DNA from: Bradyrhizobium sp. CCGB12 | GTDB taxonomy: Bacteria > Pseudomonadota > Alphaproteobacteria > Rhizobiales > Xanthobacteraceae | DNA: 64,000 nt | Direction of reading: 5' to 3' | NCBI RefSeq assembly: GCF_024199845.1 | Contig: NZ_JANADO010000001.1 | Location: 7,998,001 to 8,062,000, forward strand | Part shown: positions 10,773 through 19,433 of the stretch, in pieces | How positions within the stretch are numbered: the stretch's first letter is position 1 | How the letters are laid out: every line of letters starts with the position of its first letter | Position numbers and translations under genes: made by a program | Notes under the pieces: model-generated | The model's database searches: none | Seen by the model: the letters and a program-made list of their open reading frames with translations, nothing else | Told to the model about the DNA's origin: nothing

Positions 10773-10958
10773 CTATCCCGCGTGCACCGTCCGCGGGTGC
10801 CGCTCATGCAACAGCTTCGCCAGGGCGTCGCGTTCGCCAGGACGGTCGCTGACGGCGAGTTCGAACAAGGCTTCCTGGATATCCCGGGGCATGTCGCCCC
10901 ACGTTGCCAGGACAGCGCGTCCCAACATCAACGCAAGATGGTCTTCGTCGTCCCGCAT
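10773..10958 (-). CDS. Small hypothetical protein
   Basis: A 61-residue, probably cytoplasmic protein. The ATG at 10958 was chosen because GGAGGATCAGCG immediately precedes it, and the longer frame upstream is not protein-like. The sequence is mostly helical and charged (MRDDEDHLALMLGRAV, then DMPRDIQEALFELAV), ending in a basic RHPRTVHAG. It lies downstream of trcR in the same direction but beyond a terminator-like hairpin. No function can be assigned. Confidence 0.6.
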   Translation of the reverse strand: MRDDEDHLALMLGRAVLATWGDMPRDIQEALFELAVSDRPGERDALAKLLHERHPRTVHAG

Positions 10959-11035
10959 CGCTGATCCTCCGCGCTGGAAACAATGCGAGGTCGGCCGCAT
11001 CGTTCCCGGCAGCGGCGTCGCGAAAGTTCCTGCTC

Positions 11036-11070
11036 GCAAACGAAAACGCGGCGGATCGCTCCGCCGCGTT
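11036..11070 (-). terminator. Rho-independent terminator of trcR
   Basis: On the minus strand there is an 11-bp perfect stem, AACGCGGCGGA / TCCGCCGCGTT, with a 4-base loop, followed by a T-rich stretch (TTCGTTT). It lies 30 bp beyond the trcR stop. Confidence 0.75.
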
Positions 11071-11099
11071 CGAACCGGAGACGCTGCAGAAAAGGAAGC

Positions 11100-11795
11100 C
11101 TACTCTTCCTCTTCCTCCTGCTTCTTGCCGCCGAGCGTCTTCAGCTTGGCGAACACGGCATCGACATTGAGGTCGTCGCTGGATTTCTCCGCGGGCTCGT
11201 ACTCGTCCTTGCGGGTGGTCTCGGAGGCCGGCAGCAGGGTGGCGCCGCCATAGGCTGCATCGATCGGCTTTTCCTTCGCTGCGCGCTGCACCTCGAAATC
11301 CAGCTCGATCTGCGAGCAGAGGCCGAGGGTGACGGGGTCGATCGGGGTCAGGGACGACGTGTTCCAGTGGGTGCGGTCGCGCACGCTCGCGATCGTGCTC
11401 TTGGTCGTGCCGACCAGCCGCATGATCTGCGCATCCTTGAGCTCGGCATGGTTGCGCAGCAGCCAGAGGATGGCGCTCGGGCGCTCGTGGCGGCGCGAGA
11501 CCGGGGTGTAGCGCGGGCCCTTGCGCTTGGGCTGGGGCGGCAGCACCACCTTGCTCTCCTGGAGGCGGAGCCGGTAATCCGGGTTCTTCTCGCCCTTCTC
11601 GATCTCCTCGCGGGTCAACTGGCCGTTGGAGAGGGGGTCCATGCCCTTGATGCCCTGGGCGGCGTCGCCGTCGGCGATCGCGCGCACCTCGAGGGGATGC
11701 ATCTTGGTGAAATCGGCGACCTGATCGAAGGTCAGCGCGGTGTTGTCGAGCAGCCAAACGGCGGTCGCCTTGGGCATCAGAGGTGCGTTGCTCAT
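11100..11795 (-). CDS. trcR: Cell-cycle transcriptional regulator TrcR (DUF1013)
   Basis: A 231-residue protein of the DUF1013 family, known in Caulobacter and other alphaproteobacteria as the cell-cycle regulator TrcR. The start at 11795 has a strong AAAGGAG site. The first ~130 residues include two DNA-recognition-like helical segments (TALTFDQVADFTKMHPLEV and DAQIMRLVGTTKSTIASV); the tail is acidic (KKQEEEEE). It is divergent from ispH across ~263 bp. The family is nearly universal in alphaproteobacteria, which supports the taxonomic call. The role is transferred from family knowledge. Confidence 0.88.
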   Translation of the reverse strand: MSNAPLMPKATAVWLLDNTALTFDQVADFTKMHPLEVRAIADGDAAQGIKGMDPLSNGQLTREEIEKGEKNPDYRLRLQESKVVLPPQPKRKGPRYTPVSRRHERPSAILWLLRNHAELKDAQIMRLVGTTKSTIASVRDRTHWNTSSLTPIDPVTLGLCSQIELDFEVQRAAKEKPIDAAYGGATLLPASETTRKDEYEPAEKSSDDLNVDAVFAKLKTLGGKKQEEEEE

Positions 11796-12058
11796 GGCAA
11801 ATCTCCTTTGTGCTTCGCCCACCCCTCTGGAGGCGAAACCGGTGGTCATCAGCGATGACAGGGAATTCGCGCTATATAAGCCCGGAGGGGGTGGACACGC
11901 AATGGTTCTGCTATAGATAGTGCCTTGACAGCGCCCGAAAGGGGGCCCCAATTCCCTTGAACCGCCGTAAGGTTCAAGCCGACCCTTTAAAACCTATTCC
12001 ATCCATCGACCGCCCCCGCCAGAAGGCGAAACGGGTGATTCGGTCCCGAGATCGCTCA
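11796..12058. promoter_or_regulatory. Divergent promoter region trcR / ispH
   Basis: A 263-bp intergenic stretch that must hold the promoters for trcR (leftward) and ispH (rightward). I see no convincing consensus -35/-10 pair and no operator palindrome. A TTG at 11957 would extend IspH in frame by 34 residues; the extension is basic and not like the family, so I left it out. Confidence 0.5.
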
Positions 12059-13027
12059 ATGTCAGCCAAACCAGACCTCAAGATCGTGCTTTGTTCTCCC
12101 CGTGGTTTTTGTGCCGGGGTGGTCCGGGCGATCGACACCGTGGAACGGGCGCTCGATAAGTACGGCGCCCCCGTCTATGTTCGCCACGAGATTGTGCACA
12201 ACAAATATGTCGTCGACGGGTTGAAGAAAAAGGGCGCCATCTTCGTCGAGGAGCTCGCCGAGATCCCGGAAAACACCACCGCGCCGGTGGTGTTCTCGGC
12301 CCATGGCGTGCCGAAATCGGTTCCGGCCGATGCCACGTCGCGCAACCTGTTCTCGCTGGATGCGACCTGCCCGCTGGTCACCAAGGTGCACCGCGAGGCC
12401 GCGATCCACTTCAAGCGGGGCCGCGAGATTTTCCTGATCGGCCATTCGCATCATCCCGAAGTGGTCGGCACCCTCGGCCAGCTTCCGGTCGGCGCCGTGA
12501 CCCTGATCGAGACCGCCGAGGACGCCAAGACCATCACACCGAAGAACCCTGACAACCTGGCCTTCGTGACCCAGACCACGCTGTCGATCGACGACACCGC
12601 GGAAATCGTGGCGCTGCTCAAGGAGCGCTTCCCGAACATCAACGGTCCGCACAAGGAAGACATCTGCTACGCCACCACCAACCGTCAGCTCGCGGTGAAG
12701 AAGGTGGCACCGGTGGTGGACGCGCTCATCGTTGTCGGTGCTCCCAATTCGTCGAACTCGCAGCGCCTGCGCGAGGTTGCCGAGCGCGAGGGCTGTGGGA
12801 TCGCGGTGCTGGCGCAGCGCGCCACCGACATCGACTGGGACAAGTTCGGCAACATCAAGAGCCTCGGCATCACTGCGGGCGCATCCGCGCCGGAAGTGAT
12901 CGTCGAGGAGATCATGGACGCCTTCGCCGAGCGCTACACGCTGCACGTGGAGACGGTCTCGGCCGCGGAAGAGAACGAGTTCTTCCCGCTGCCGCGTCAG
13001 GTGCGCCCCGAAGCCGCCGCCGAGTAA
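12059..13027 (+). CDS. ispH: 4-hydroxy-3-methylbut-2-enyl diphosphate reductase
   Basis: IspH (LytB) of 322 residues, the last enzyme of the MEP isoprenoid pathway, converting HMBPP to IPP and DMAPP with a 4Fe-4S cluster. All three cluster cysteines are visible: Cys18 (PRGFCAG), Cys104 (DATCPLV) and Cys203 (ICYATTN). Substrate-binding histidines lie in [15 protein letters not shown] and [18 protein letters not shown] is also conserved. The ATG at 12059 gives the normal family length. It heads the ispH-thrB-rnhA cluster, with 6 bp to thrB. Confidence 0.97.
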   Translation: MSAKPDLKIVLCSPRGFCAGVVRAIDTVERALDKYGAPVYVRHEIVHNKYVVDGLKKKGAIFVEELAEIPENTTAPVVFSAHGVPKSVPADATSRNLFSLDATCPLVTKVHREAAIHFKRGREIFLIGHSHHPEVVGTLGQLPVGAVTLIETAEDAKTITPKNPDNLAFVTQTTLSIDDTAEIVALLKERFPNINGPHKEDICYATTNRQLAVKKVAPVVDALIVVGAPNSSNSQRLREVAEREGCGIAVLAQRATDIDWDKFGNIKSLGITAGASAPEVIVEEIMDAFAERYTLHVETVSAAEENEFFPLPRQVRPEAAAE

Positions 13028-13033
13028 ATCTGC

Positions 13034-14017
13034 ATGGCGGTCTACACCGACGTCGCCGCCGACGAGCTTGCGGATTTCCTGAAGCAATACGATCTCGGCG
13101 AATTGCTCTCCTACAAGGGCATCGCCGAGGGCGTCGAAAATACCAACTTCCTGCTGCACACCAGCCAGGGATCGTTCATCCTCACGCTCTATGAGAAGCG
13201 CGTGGCGAAGAACGATCTGCCGTTCTTCCTCGCGCTGATGACGCATCTCGCCGAGCATGGCGTCACCTGCCCGTTGCCGGTGAAGGGAAGAGACGGCGAG
13301 GCGCTGCGCGAGCTGTCGGGCCGGCCGGCCGCGATCATCACCTTTCTCGAAGGCGTCTGGCCGCGCAAGCCGAACGCAGCCCATTGCGCCGGCGTCGGCG
13401 AGGGGCTGGCGAGGATGCATCTGGCCGGCGCCAATTTCGCGGTTCGGCGCGCCAACGCGCTCTCCGTCTCCGGCTGGCGGCCGCTGTTCGATGCAGCCTC
13501 AAGCCGTGCCGACGAGGTGCAGCCGGGCCTGCGCGGTTTTCTTTCCGCCGAGCTTGATCATCTCTCGAGCGGGGTCTGGCCCACCAGCCTGCCGGAGGGC
13601 GTGATCCACGCCGATCTCTTCAACGACAACGTCTTCTTTCTCGGCGACCGGCTCTCGGGGATCATCGACTTCACCTTCGCCTGCAACGACATGCTGGCCT
13701 ATGACGTCGCGATCTGCCTCAACGCCTGGTGCTTCGAGCCGGACCATTCCTTCAACGTCACCAAGGCGCGCGCCTTCCTCAATGCCTATGGCCGGGTGCG
13801 AAAGCTCACCACAGCGGAAGAGGCCGCGCTCCCGCTGCTCGCGCGCGGCGCCGCGATCCGTTTCCTGCTGACGCGGCTGGTCGACTGGCTCAACGTGCCG
13901 GAGGGCGCGCTGGTGAAGCCGAAGGATCCCCTGGAATATTTCCGCAAGCTGCGTTTCCACCAGAGCGTGTCGAGCGTACGCGATTACGGGCTGATGCCGT
14001 CAGGACTGGTCGCGTGA
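13034..14017 (+). CDS. thrB: Homoserine kinase (APH-fold type)
   Basis: Type II homoserine kinase of 327 residues, which phosphorylates L-homoserine with ATP on the way to threonine. It has the aminoglycoside-phosphotransferase fold rather than the GHMK fold. The Brenner-type catalytic loop is HADLFNDN (His192, Asp194, Asn199), followed by the Mg-binding IIDF (Asp212). The N-terminal [14 protein letters not shown] is the nucleotide-binding region. It begins 6 bp after ispH and overlaps rnhA by 4 bp, so the three genes are very likely co-transcribed. Confidence 0.94.
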   Translation: MAVYTDVAADELADFLKQYDLGELLSYKGIAEGVENTNFLLHTSQGSFILTLYEKRVAKNDLPFFLALMTHLAEHGVTCPLPVKGRDGEALRELSGRPAAIITFLEGVWPRKPNAAHCAGVGEGLARMHLAGANFAVRRANALSVSGWRPLFDAASSRADEVQPGLRGFLSAELDHLSSGVWPTSLPEGVIHADLFNDNVFFLGDRLSGIIDFTFACNDMLAYDVAICLNAWCFEPDHSFNVTKARAFLNAYGRVRKLTTAEEAALPLLARGAAIRFLLTRLVDWLNVPEGALVKPKDPLEYFRKLRFHQSVSSVRDYGLMPSGLVA

Positions 14018-14478
14018 GCGAGCTTCCCAATGTCACGATCTATACCGACGGCGCCTGCTCGGGAAATCCCGGGCCCGGCGGCTGGGGCGCGATCCTGAAG
14101 TTCGGCGACAAGGAGAAGGAGCTGAACGGCGGCCAGCCGCACACCACCAACAACCAGATGGAGCTGATGGCGGCGATCTCGGCACTCGAAGCGCTGAAGA
14201 AGCCGTGCACGGTCGATCTCTACACCGACAGTCAGTATGTCCGGCAGGGCATCACCGGATGGATCTTCGGCTGGAAACGCAACGGCTGGCGCACCGCCGA
14301 CAAGAAGCCGGTGAAGAATGTCGAGCTGTGGCAGCGCCTCGATGCCGCGCTGAAGCAGCACGAGGTCCGCTGGCACTGGGTCAAGGGCCACGCCGGGCAC
14401 CCCGAGAACGAGCGTGCCGATCAATTGGCACGGGACGGGATCGTGAAGGCGAGGTTGCAGCAGCGGGTGAGGGAGTAG
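14014..14478 (+). CDS. rnhA: Ribonuclease HI
   Basis: RNase HI of 154 residues, which cuts the RNA strand of RNA-DNA hybrids. The metal-binding catalytic residues are Asp12 ([11 protein letters not shown]), Glu50 (NNQMEL), Asp72 (YTDSQYV) and Asp136 (ERADQLA), and [11 protein letters not shown] is the usual His loop. The GTG start at 14014 overlaps the thrB stop by 4 bases (GTGA), so translation is probably coupled. The length is normal for the E. coli-type enzyme. Confidence 0.97.
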   Translation: MSELPNVTIYTDGACSGNPGPGGWGAILKFGDKEKELNGGQPHTTNNQMELMAAISALEALKKPCTVDLYTDSQYVRQGITGWIFGWKRNGWRTADKKPVKNVELWQRLDAALKQHEVRWHWVKGHAGHPENERADQLARDGIVKARLQQRVRE

Positions 14479-14502
14479 GGCAATTGCTCGCTCTTTCCGT
14501 TC

Positions 14503-14587
14503 GTCATGGCCGGGCTTGACCCGGCCATCCACGTCTTCCCGCACGGAGCCAAGAACGTGGATGCCCGGGTCAAGCCCGGGCATGACG
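14503..14587. repeat. Palindromic intergenic repeat (GTCATGxCCGGGC type)
   Basis: It begins GTCATGGCCGGGCTTGACC and ends GGTCAAGCCCGGGCATGACG, with inner blocks CATCCACGT and ACGTGGATG. Same family as 6656-6738 and 63478-63563. It lies between convergent rnhA and the peroxiredoxin gene and may terminate both. Confidence 0.8.
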
Positions 14588-14616
14588 TCATCCTTGGATA
14601 GAGCAGCGCGTAAAAC

Positions 14617-15102
14617 TTACAGCTGCCCGAGCAGCGTGTCGCCGCCGGAGACCTCGACCTTGCCGGGCATCGCCTCGAGGTTCAGCTTCTTCACCACGCC
14701 GTCCTCGACCAGCATCGAATAGCGCTTGGAGCGGATGCCGAGGCCGTTGGCGGAGGCGTCCAGCTCCATGCCGATCGCCTTGGCGAACTCGGCGTTGCCG
14801 TCGGCGAGGAAGATGGCCTCGTCGCGCTGGTCGGTGTCGCGCTTCCAGGCGTTCATGACGAAAGCGTCGTTGACGGAGACGATGGCGATGGTGTCGACGC
14901 CCTTGTCCTTCATGGCATAGGCGTTGAGGAAGATGCTCGGCAGGTGCATCTTGTGGCAGGTGCCGGTGTAGGCGCCGGGCACCGCGAACAGCGCCACCTT
15001 CTTGCCCTTGAAAATATCGTCGGTGGTCTTCACCTGCGGGCCTTCCGCTGTCATCACGCGGAATTTCGCCTCGGGCAGCTTGTCGCCAGTCTGGATCGCC
15101 AT
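14617..15102 (-). CDS. Peroxiredoxin (Prx5 type)
   Basis: Thiol peroxidase of 161 residues that reduces H2O2 and organic hydroperoxides. The peroxidatic Cys49 lies in VPGAYTGTCHKMHLP, the Prx5 version of PxxxTxxC. The C-terminal VSGGDTLLGQL is also family-typical. The start at 15102 has a GGGAGAC site; the longer frame to 15159 is not needed. No resolving cysteine is evident, so it is probably a 1-Cys enzyme reduced by glutathione/glutaredoxin or another thiol (inference). It stands alone, convergent with rnhA. Confidence 0.93.
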   Translation of the reverse strand: MAIQTGDKLPEAKFRVMTAEGPQVKTTDDIFKGKKVALFAVPGAYTGTCHKMHLPSIFLNAYAMKDKGVDTIAIVSVNDAFVMNAWKRDTDQRDEAIFLADGNAEFAKAIGMELDASANGLGIRSKRYSMLVEDGVVKKLNLEAMPGKVEVSGGDTLLGQL

Positions 15103-15210
15103 CGTCAGTCTCCCTGAATTTCGGTCCCGCTTTTTAGACCGTGGCGCGGGCCTGCACAATATTGCCGGGAGCGGAAGCGGAGGGGGCTGCCGCCGTTCAC
15201 CGTGATGTCA

Positions 15211-15765
15211 TCAGCCGGCAAACCCGCCGCCGTCGAGGAAGGCCTGCTCCTCCTCGGTGGTGTCGCGGCCGAGCAGACGGTTGCGGTGGGGGAAGCGGCC
15301 GAACCGCTGGATGATGTCGGCATGCTCGCGCGCGTATTTCAGGTTCTCGGCATTGTCGGTGTTTTGAAACAGCGCAACGCAACGCAGCTGGTCGGCAAGG
15401 TGCTCGGAATGCATGAAGGGCAGATAGAGGAATTCGAGCAGGATGGGATCGACCCTGCGATCGACGCCCCGCACGATGGCGCGGCGGGCGACGTCGCGCG
15501 CCTGCGCGTCGCTGGCAAAAGCCTGCGGCGTACCGCGGAACATGTTGCGGGGAAACTGGTCGAGCACGATGACGAGCGCGAGCGCGCCGTCGTCGCTCGC
15601 CTCCCATGATGCGAACTCGCCGGCGGCCGCCTTCTGCCACACGGCGAGAAAGCGGCGCCTGACCTCTGCATCGAAAGCGTCGTCGCGCTTGTACCAGCGC
15701 TCGCCGCCGGCCTCGCGCCAGAAGGCGAGAATGCCTGATGGCGTGATGTCGCCGATGTCAGTCAT
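15211..15765 (-). CDS. DUF924 family protein
   Basis: A 184-residue cytoplasmic protein matching DUF924, an all-helical, TPR-like family without a settled function. Family hallmarks visible here are ILAFWREAG near the N-terminus, RWYKRDDAFD, VIVLDQFPRNMFRGTPQAFA in the middle and FLYLPFMHSEHL later. It ends 109 bp downstream of the peroxiredoxin start and begins 15 bp after the fadD stop, so it is probably the distal gene of a fadD transcript. Confidence 0.88.
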   Translation of the reverse strand: MTDIGDITPSGILAFWREAGGERWYKRDDAFDAEVRRRFLAVWQKAAAGEFASWEASDDGALALVIVLDQFPRNMFRGTPQAFASDAQARDVARRAIVRGVDRRVDPILLEFLYLPFMHSEHLADQLRCVALFQNTDNAENLKYAREHADIIQRFGRFPHRNRLLGRDTTEEEQAFLDGGGFAG

Positions 15766-15780
15766 GAACCATGGGGCGGC

Positions 15781-17463
15781 TTACGCCGCCTCCGCCTTCT
15801 CGTCGCGAAGCTGCCGGCGCAGGATCTTGCCGACATTGGTCTTCGGCAAATCGTTGCGGAATTCGATGTGCTTGGGCACCTTGTAGCCGGTGAGCTGCTC
15901 CTGGCAGAACTTGATCACGGCTTCCGCCGTGAGGTTCGGATCCTTCTTGACCACGAAGGCCTTCACCGCCTCGCCCGATTTGGAATCGGGGATGCCGATC
16001 ACGGCGCATTCGAGCACGCCCGGATGGCTCGCGATCACTTCCTCGATCTCGTTGGGATAGACGTTGAAGCCGGAGACTAGGATCATGTCCTTCTTGCGGT
16101 CGACGATCTTGGTGTAGCCCTTCTCGTCCATCACGCCGATGTCGCCGGTGCGGAAATATCCGTCAGCGGTCATCACCTTCGCGGTCTCTTCCGGCCTATT
16201 CCAGTAGCCCGACATCACCTGCGGGCCCTTGGCGCAGATCTCGCCGGGCTGGCCAAGCGGCACTTCGTTGCCGTCGTCGTCGCGGATCGAAATCCAGGTC
16301 GAGGGCACGGGAATGCCGATCGATCCCGAGAACTCGGTCGTGGTCGCGGGATTGCAGGTCAGTGTCGGCGAAGTCTCCGACAGACCGTAGCCTTCGGCGA
16401 TGAAGCAGCCGGTCACTGCCTTCCACTGCTCGGCCACGGGGCGCTGCACCGCCATCCCGCCGCCGTTGGAGATCTTCAGCTTGGAGAAGTCGAGCTTCTT
16501 GAAATCAGGATGATGCATCAGCCCGTTATAGAGCGTGTTCACGGCCGGGAAGCTGTTGACCTGGTACTTCGCCAGCTCCTTGACGAAGCCGGCGATGTCG
16601 CGCGGATTGGGGATCAGGAGATTGCAGCCGCCGGCGCGCACCGCGAGCAGGTAGCAGGCCGTCAGCGCGAAGATATGATAGAGCGGCAGCGCGCAGACGA
16701 TCATGAGCTGATCGACATGCGGCGGCGCGGCGAGCGCCGGCTGGAGCCAGGCGTCGTTCTGCAGGACGTTGGCGACGATGTTGCGGTGGAGCAGGGCGGC
16801 GCCCTTGGAGACGCCGGTGGTGCCACCGGTATATTGCAGGAAGGCGACGTCGCCGGGCGATAGTTTTGGCTTGTTGAAGGTCATGCCGCGGCCGGCCGAC
16901 AGCGCGTCGTTGAAAGACACCGCACCCGGCAGCGACCAGGCCGGTACCATCTTCTTGACGCGGCGGACGACGAGATTGACGATCACGCCCTTGAAGCCGA
17001 GCAGGTCGCCCATGCTGGCGACGATGACATGCTTCACCGCGGTCTTCGCGATCACCTGTTCAACGGTGTGGGCAAAGTTCTCCAGCACGATGATGGCTTC
17101 GGCGCCGGAATCCTTGAGCTGGTGCTCGAGCTCGCGCGGGGTATACAGCGGATTGACGTTGACCACCGCGAAGCCGGCGCGCAGCACGGCGGCGGTCGCG
17201 ACCGGATATTGCAGCACGTTCGGCATCATGATGGCGACGCGGGCGCCGCGCTGCAGGCCGCGCCCCTGCAAATAGGCGGCGAGCGCGACCGACATCTGAT
17301 CGAGGTCGCGATAGCTGATCGACTTGTCCATGCAAATGAACGCCTTGCGGTCGGCGAACTTGGTGAAGCTCTCCTCCAACAGGTCGACCAGCGATGCGTA
17401 TTGCGTCGGCTCGATATCGGCGGGCACGCCGGGCGGATATTGCTTGAGCCAGATGCGCTCCAT
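15781..17463 (-). CDS. fadD: Long-chain fatty acid-CoA ligase
   Basis: ANL-superfamily long-chain acyl-CoA synthetase of 560 residues, which activates fatty acids at the inner face of the membrane for beta-oxidation. Motifs are YTGGTTGVSKGA (AMP loop), GYGLSETSP, FRTGDIGVMDEKGY and DRKKDMILVSGFNVYP, and KTNVGKILRRQ holds the C-terminal lysine. The start at 17463 is preceded by GGGGAG; the MRGVS extension covers that site. DUF924 follows 15 bp downstream. Residues match FadD more than PrpE-type enzymes, though chain length is not proven. Confidence 0.92.
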   Translation of the reverse strand: MERIWLKQYPPGVPADIEPTQYASLVDLLEESFTKFADRKAFICMDKSISYRDLDQMSVALAAYLQGRGLQRGARVAIMMPNVLQYPVATAAVLRAGFAVVNVNPLYTPRELEHQLKDSGAEAIIVLENFAHTVEQVIAKTAVKHVIVASMGDLLGFKGVIVNLVVRRVKKMVPAWSLPGAVSFNDALSAGRGMTFNKPKLSPGDVAFLQYTGGTTGVSKGAALLHRNIVANVLQNDAWLQPALAAPPHVDQLMIVCALPLYHIFALTACYLLAVRAGGCNLLIPNPRDIAGFVKELAKYQVNSFPAVNTLYNGLMHHPDFKKLDFSKLKISNGGGMAVQRPVAEQWKAVTGCFIAEGYGLSETSPTLTCNPATTTEFSGSIGIPVPSTWISIRDDDGNEVPLGQPGEICAKGPQVMSGYWNRPEETAKVMTADGYFRTGDIGVMDEKGYTKIVDRKKDMILVSGFNVYPNEIEEVIASHPGVLECAVIGIPDSKSGEAVKAFVVKKDPNLTAEAVIKFCQEQLTGYKVPKHIEFRNDLPKTNVGKILRRQLRDEKAEAA

Positions 17464-17651
17464 GGAAACTCCCCTCATGTAACTGAGCCCGTTGTGTCGC
17501 GGGTTTGCCTCATTGCCGCCAGTATCGAGCCTGCCGCACCGGGTGGCAAGCCGTCGAGGCTTAGGGCAAAGGTCGGGGAGTAGCTACTGGAATCCTCGTA
17601 GACCGCTGCCGCAGGTGCGAAGTGCGGGCGCGGTCCAGCTCCGAGGGGCTG

Positions 17652-19139
17652 CTAACTGTTGTTGGCCGGCTTGGTGGCGGCGGGCTTGGTCGCGGCGGGG
17701 TTAGTTGCGGCCTTCGGCTTGGCGGGCTTGGGAGCTTGATCGCCGGTAGCCGCGGATTTTGCCGACGCATCGGACTTGGCCGTGGCATGCTTGGCTGCGG
17801 CTGGCTTGGTCGCAGTCTTGCCGTCGCTCTTGGCAGCACCCTGCTTGGTGTCCGGCTTCGCCGCCGCCGTCTTGGTGCCTGCGTCCTTAATGCCGTCCTT
17901 GTTGGCGTCCTTGGGCTTGTCGGCCGCGTCGTGCCTCTTGGCGACGCGCGACTTCTTGCCACGCGGCTTTGCCACCGTCTGTTGGTCGGCATCGGCCGCG
18001 ACCGCGGCGATCAAGGCGGTGCCGGTGCGGGTTGGGCCGGTGTAGACAAGCACAGGCTCGGCGGCGGCCGGAGCGGCGGCCATCAGCTCGGAGGCCTTCA
18101 TCATGGGCGGCTGGAGGCCGGCCGTGAAGAAGGTGACCTGAGCTTCGCCGCCGGTGGCGGATCCAGGCGTGCCGCCATTGGTCGCGATCAGCGCATCGTC
18201 GTCGTCGCTGGCCGGCCGCTTGCGGTGGGGCCCGCACATCTCGTCGCGCAGGTTCGGCGGCGAGGCGTCGACCGGCACGAGGTTGTCGACGGTGCCGAGC
18301 GAGGGACGCAGCCAGGTGAGAGTGTCTTGAGCGAAGCCGCGCTCGAGCAGCTGCGCCGCCTTCACCGCGCGCGCGGTTCCGGAATTGGCGCCCAGCACCA
18401 CCGCGATCAGCCGGCGGCCGTTGCGCGTGGCCGATGCGACGAGGTTGTAGCCGGAGGCGCAGATGAAGCCGGTCTTGAAGCCATCGGCGCCGGGATAGCG
18501 GCCGATCAGCTTGTTGAAATTGCCGGTGATGCGCTTGCCGAAGCGGATCGCCGGAATGTGCACGAAGGACTCGTATTCCGGCAGGTCACGCAGGAACGCG
18601 CGCGCCAGGATTCCGAGATCACGCGCCGACGTGATCTGGCCGTCGGCGGGCAGGCCGTTCGGATTGACGTAGCTCGTCTGCGTCATGCCGAGCTTCTTCG
18701 CGGTGTCGTTCATCATCGCGGAGAAGCCGTCGATCGAACCGCCGACGCCTTCGGCGAGCACCACGGCCATGTCGTTCGCCGACTTGACCATCATCATCTT
18801 CAGGGCGTTGTCGACGGTGAGCTGTGTTCCCGGGCGGAAACCCATCTTCGATGGCGATTGCGAGGCTGCCGTCGGAGATACCGTAAGCAGCGAGTCGAGT
18901 GTGAGCCTGCCGTCCTTGACCGCCTTCAGCGTCACATAGGCGGTCATGATCTTGGTGACGGAGGCCGGATACCAGGGAATGGTCGCGTTATCCGCCTGCA
19001 ACACCTTGCCGCTGTCGGCTTCGATCAGAAGCAGCGCTTCGGCGCTCGCCGCGCGCGGCGCAAGCAATGCGGCGCATGCGAGGCTCGCAGCGAACAGATT
19101 GAACAGGGATTTGCGAAGCAGCGGGCGAAGGGCGTGCAC
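17652..19139 (-). CDS. Serine D-Ala-D-Ala carboxypeptidase with K/A-rich tail
   Basis: Penicillin-binding protein of the PBP5/6 (S11) family, 495 residues, which trims the terminal D-Ala of peptidoglycan in the periplasm. A GTG at 19139 gives a classic signal peptide ending PRAASA. The active-site motifs are S60VTK63, S120AN122 and K222TG224. After the catalytic domain comes an unusual ~100-residue C-terminal tail made mostly of Lys, Ala, Pro and Thr, with no terminal amphipathic anchor recognisable. The upstream in-frame extension runs through a dispersed repeat and is not coding. Confidence 0.9.
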   Translation of the reverse strand: MHALRPLLRKSLFNLFAASLACAALLAPRAASAEALLLIEADSGKVLQADNATIPWYPASVTKIMTAYVTLKAVKDGRLTLDSLLTVSPTAASQSPSKMGFRPGTQLTVDNALKMMMVKSANDMAVVLAEGVGGSIDGFSAMMNDTAKKLGMTQTSYVNPNGLPADGQITSARDLGILARAFLRDLPEYESFVHIPAIRFGKRITGNFNKLIGRYPGADGFKTGFICASGYNLVASATRNGRRLIAVVLGANSGTARAVKAAQLLERGFAQDTLTWLRPSLGTVDNLVPVDASPPNLRDEMCGPHRKRPASDDDDALIATNGGTPGSATGGEAQVTFFTAGLQPPMMKASELMAAAPAAAEPVLVYTGPTRTGTALIAAVAADADQQTVAKPRGKKSRVAKRHDAADKPKDANKDGIKDAGTKTAAAKPDTKQGAAKSDGKTATKPAAAKHATAKSDASAKSAATGDQAPKPAKPKAATNPAATKPAATKPANNS

Positions 19140-19331
19140 TATCCGATTCCGGTCCTTGGAGACCCGCCGGTTCCAGACGGTTCTCGTGATCTGATGGTCG
19201 GTTTTGAAATCCAGCGCCGCCGCTTGCGGCGTCGCAAACCTATACCGGCTGATGCGTCGAGAATAGGGGGACCGGTGCGGTATTCCGCGATGAAATAGGC
19301 CGAATTTCGACGGTGCTCTGGGGACTTGCGC

Positions 19332-19433
19332 GAGCATGATCCGGAAAAGTGTGCTGCGGTTTTCCGAAAAGATCATGCTCAAACAATAACCTAAAGCGCG
19401 ATGACGGTTCATCCTGATCTCATCGCGCTTTAG
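19332..19433. repeat. Composite dispersed repeat: GCATGATC element plus CTAAAGCGCGATGA element
   Basis: Part one (19332-19380) is GAGCATGATCCGGAAAAGTG ... TTTTCCGAAAAGATCATGCTC, the widespread Rhizobiales palindrome. Part two (19392-19433) is CTAAAGCGCGATGA ... TCATCGCGCTTTAG. The same two parts recur in opposite order at 23464-23562. The minus-strand TAA at 19430-19432 inside part two is the stop codon of the NdvA-like gene. Confidence 0.85.

Noticed and set aside
12062..13420. Long minus-strand open frame opposite ispH/thrB
   Set aside because: Shadow frame; both plus-strand genes have catalytic residues in place.
17622..19298. Long plus-strand open frame opposite the D-Ala carboxypeptidase
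   Set aside because: Gly/Arg-rich shadow of the Lys/Ala-rich tail and catalytic domain.
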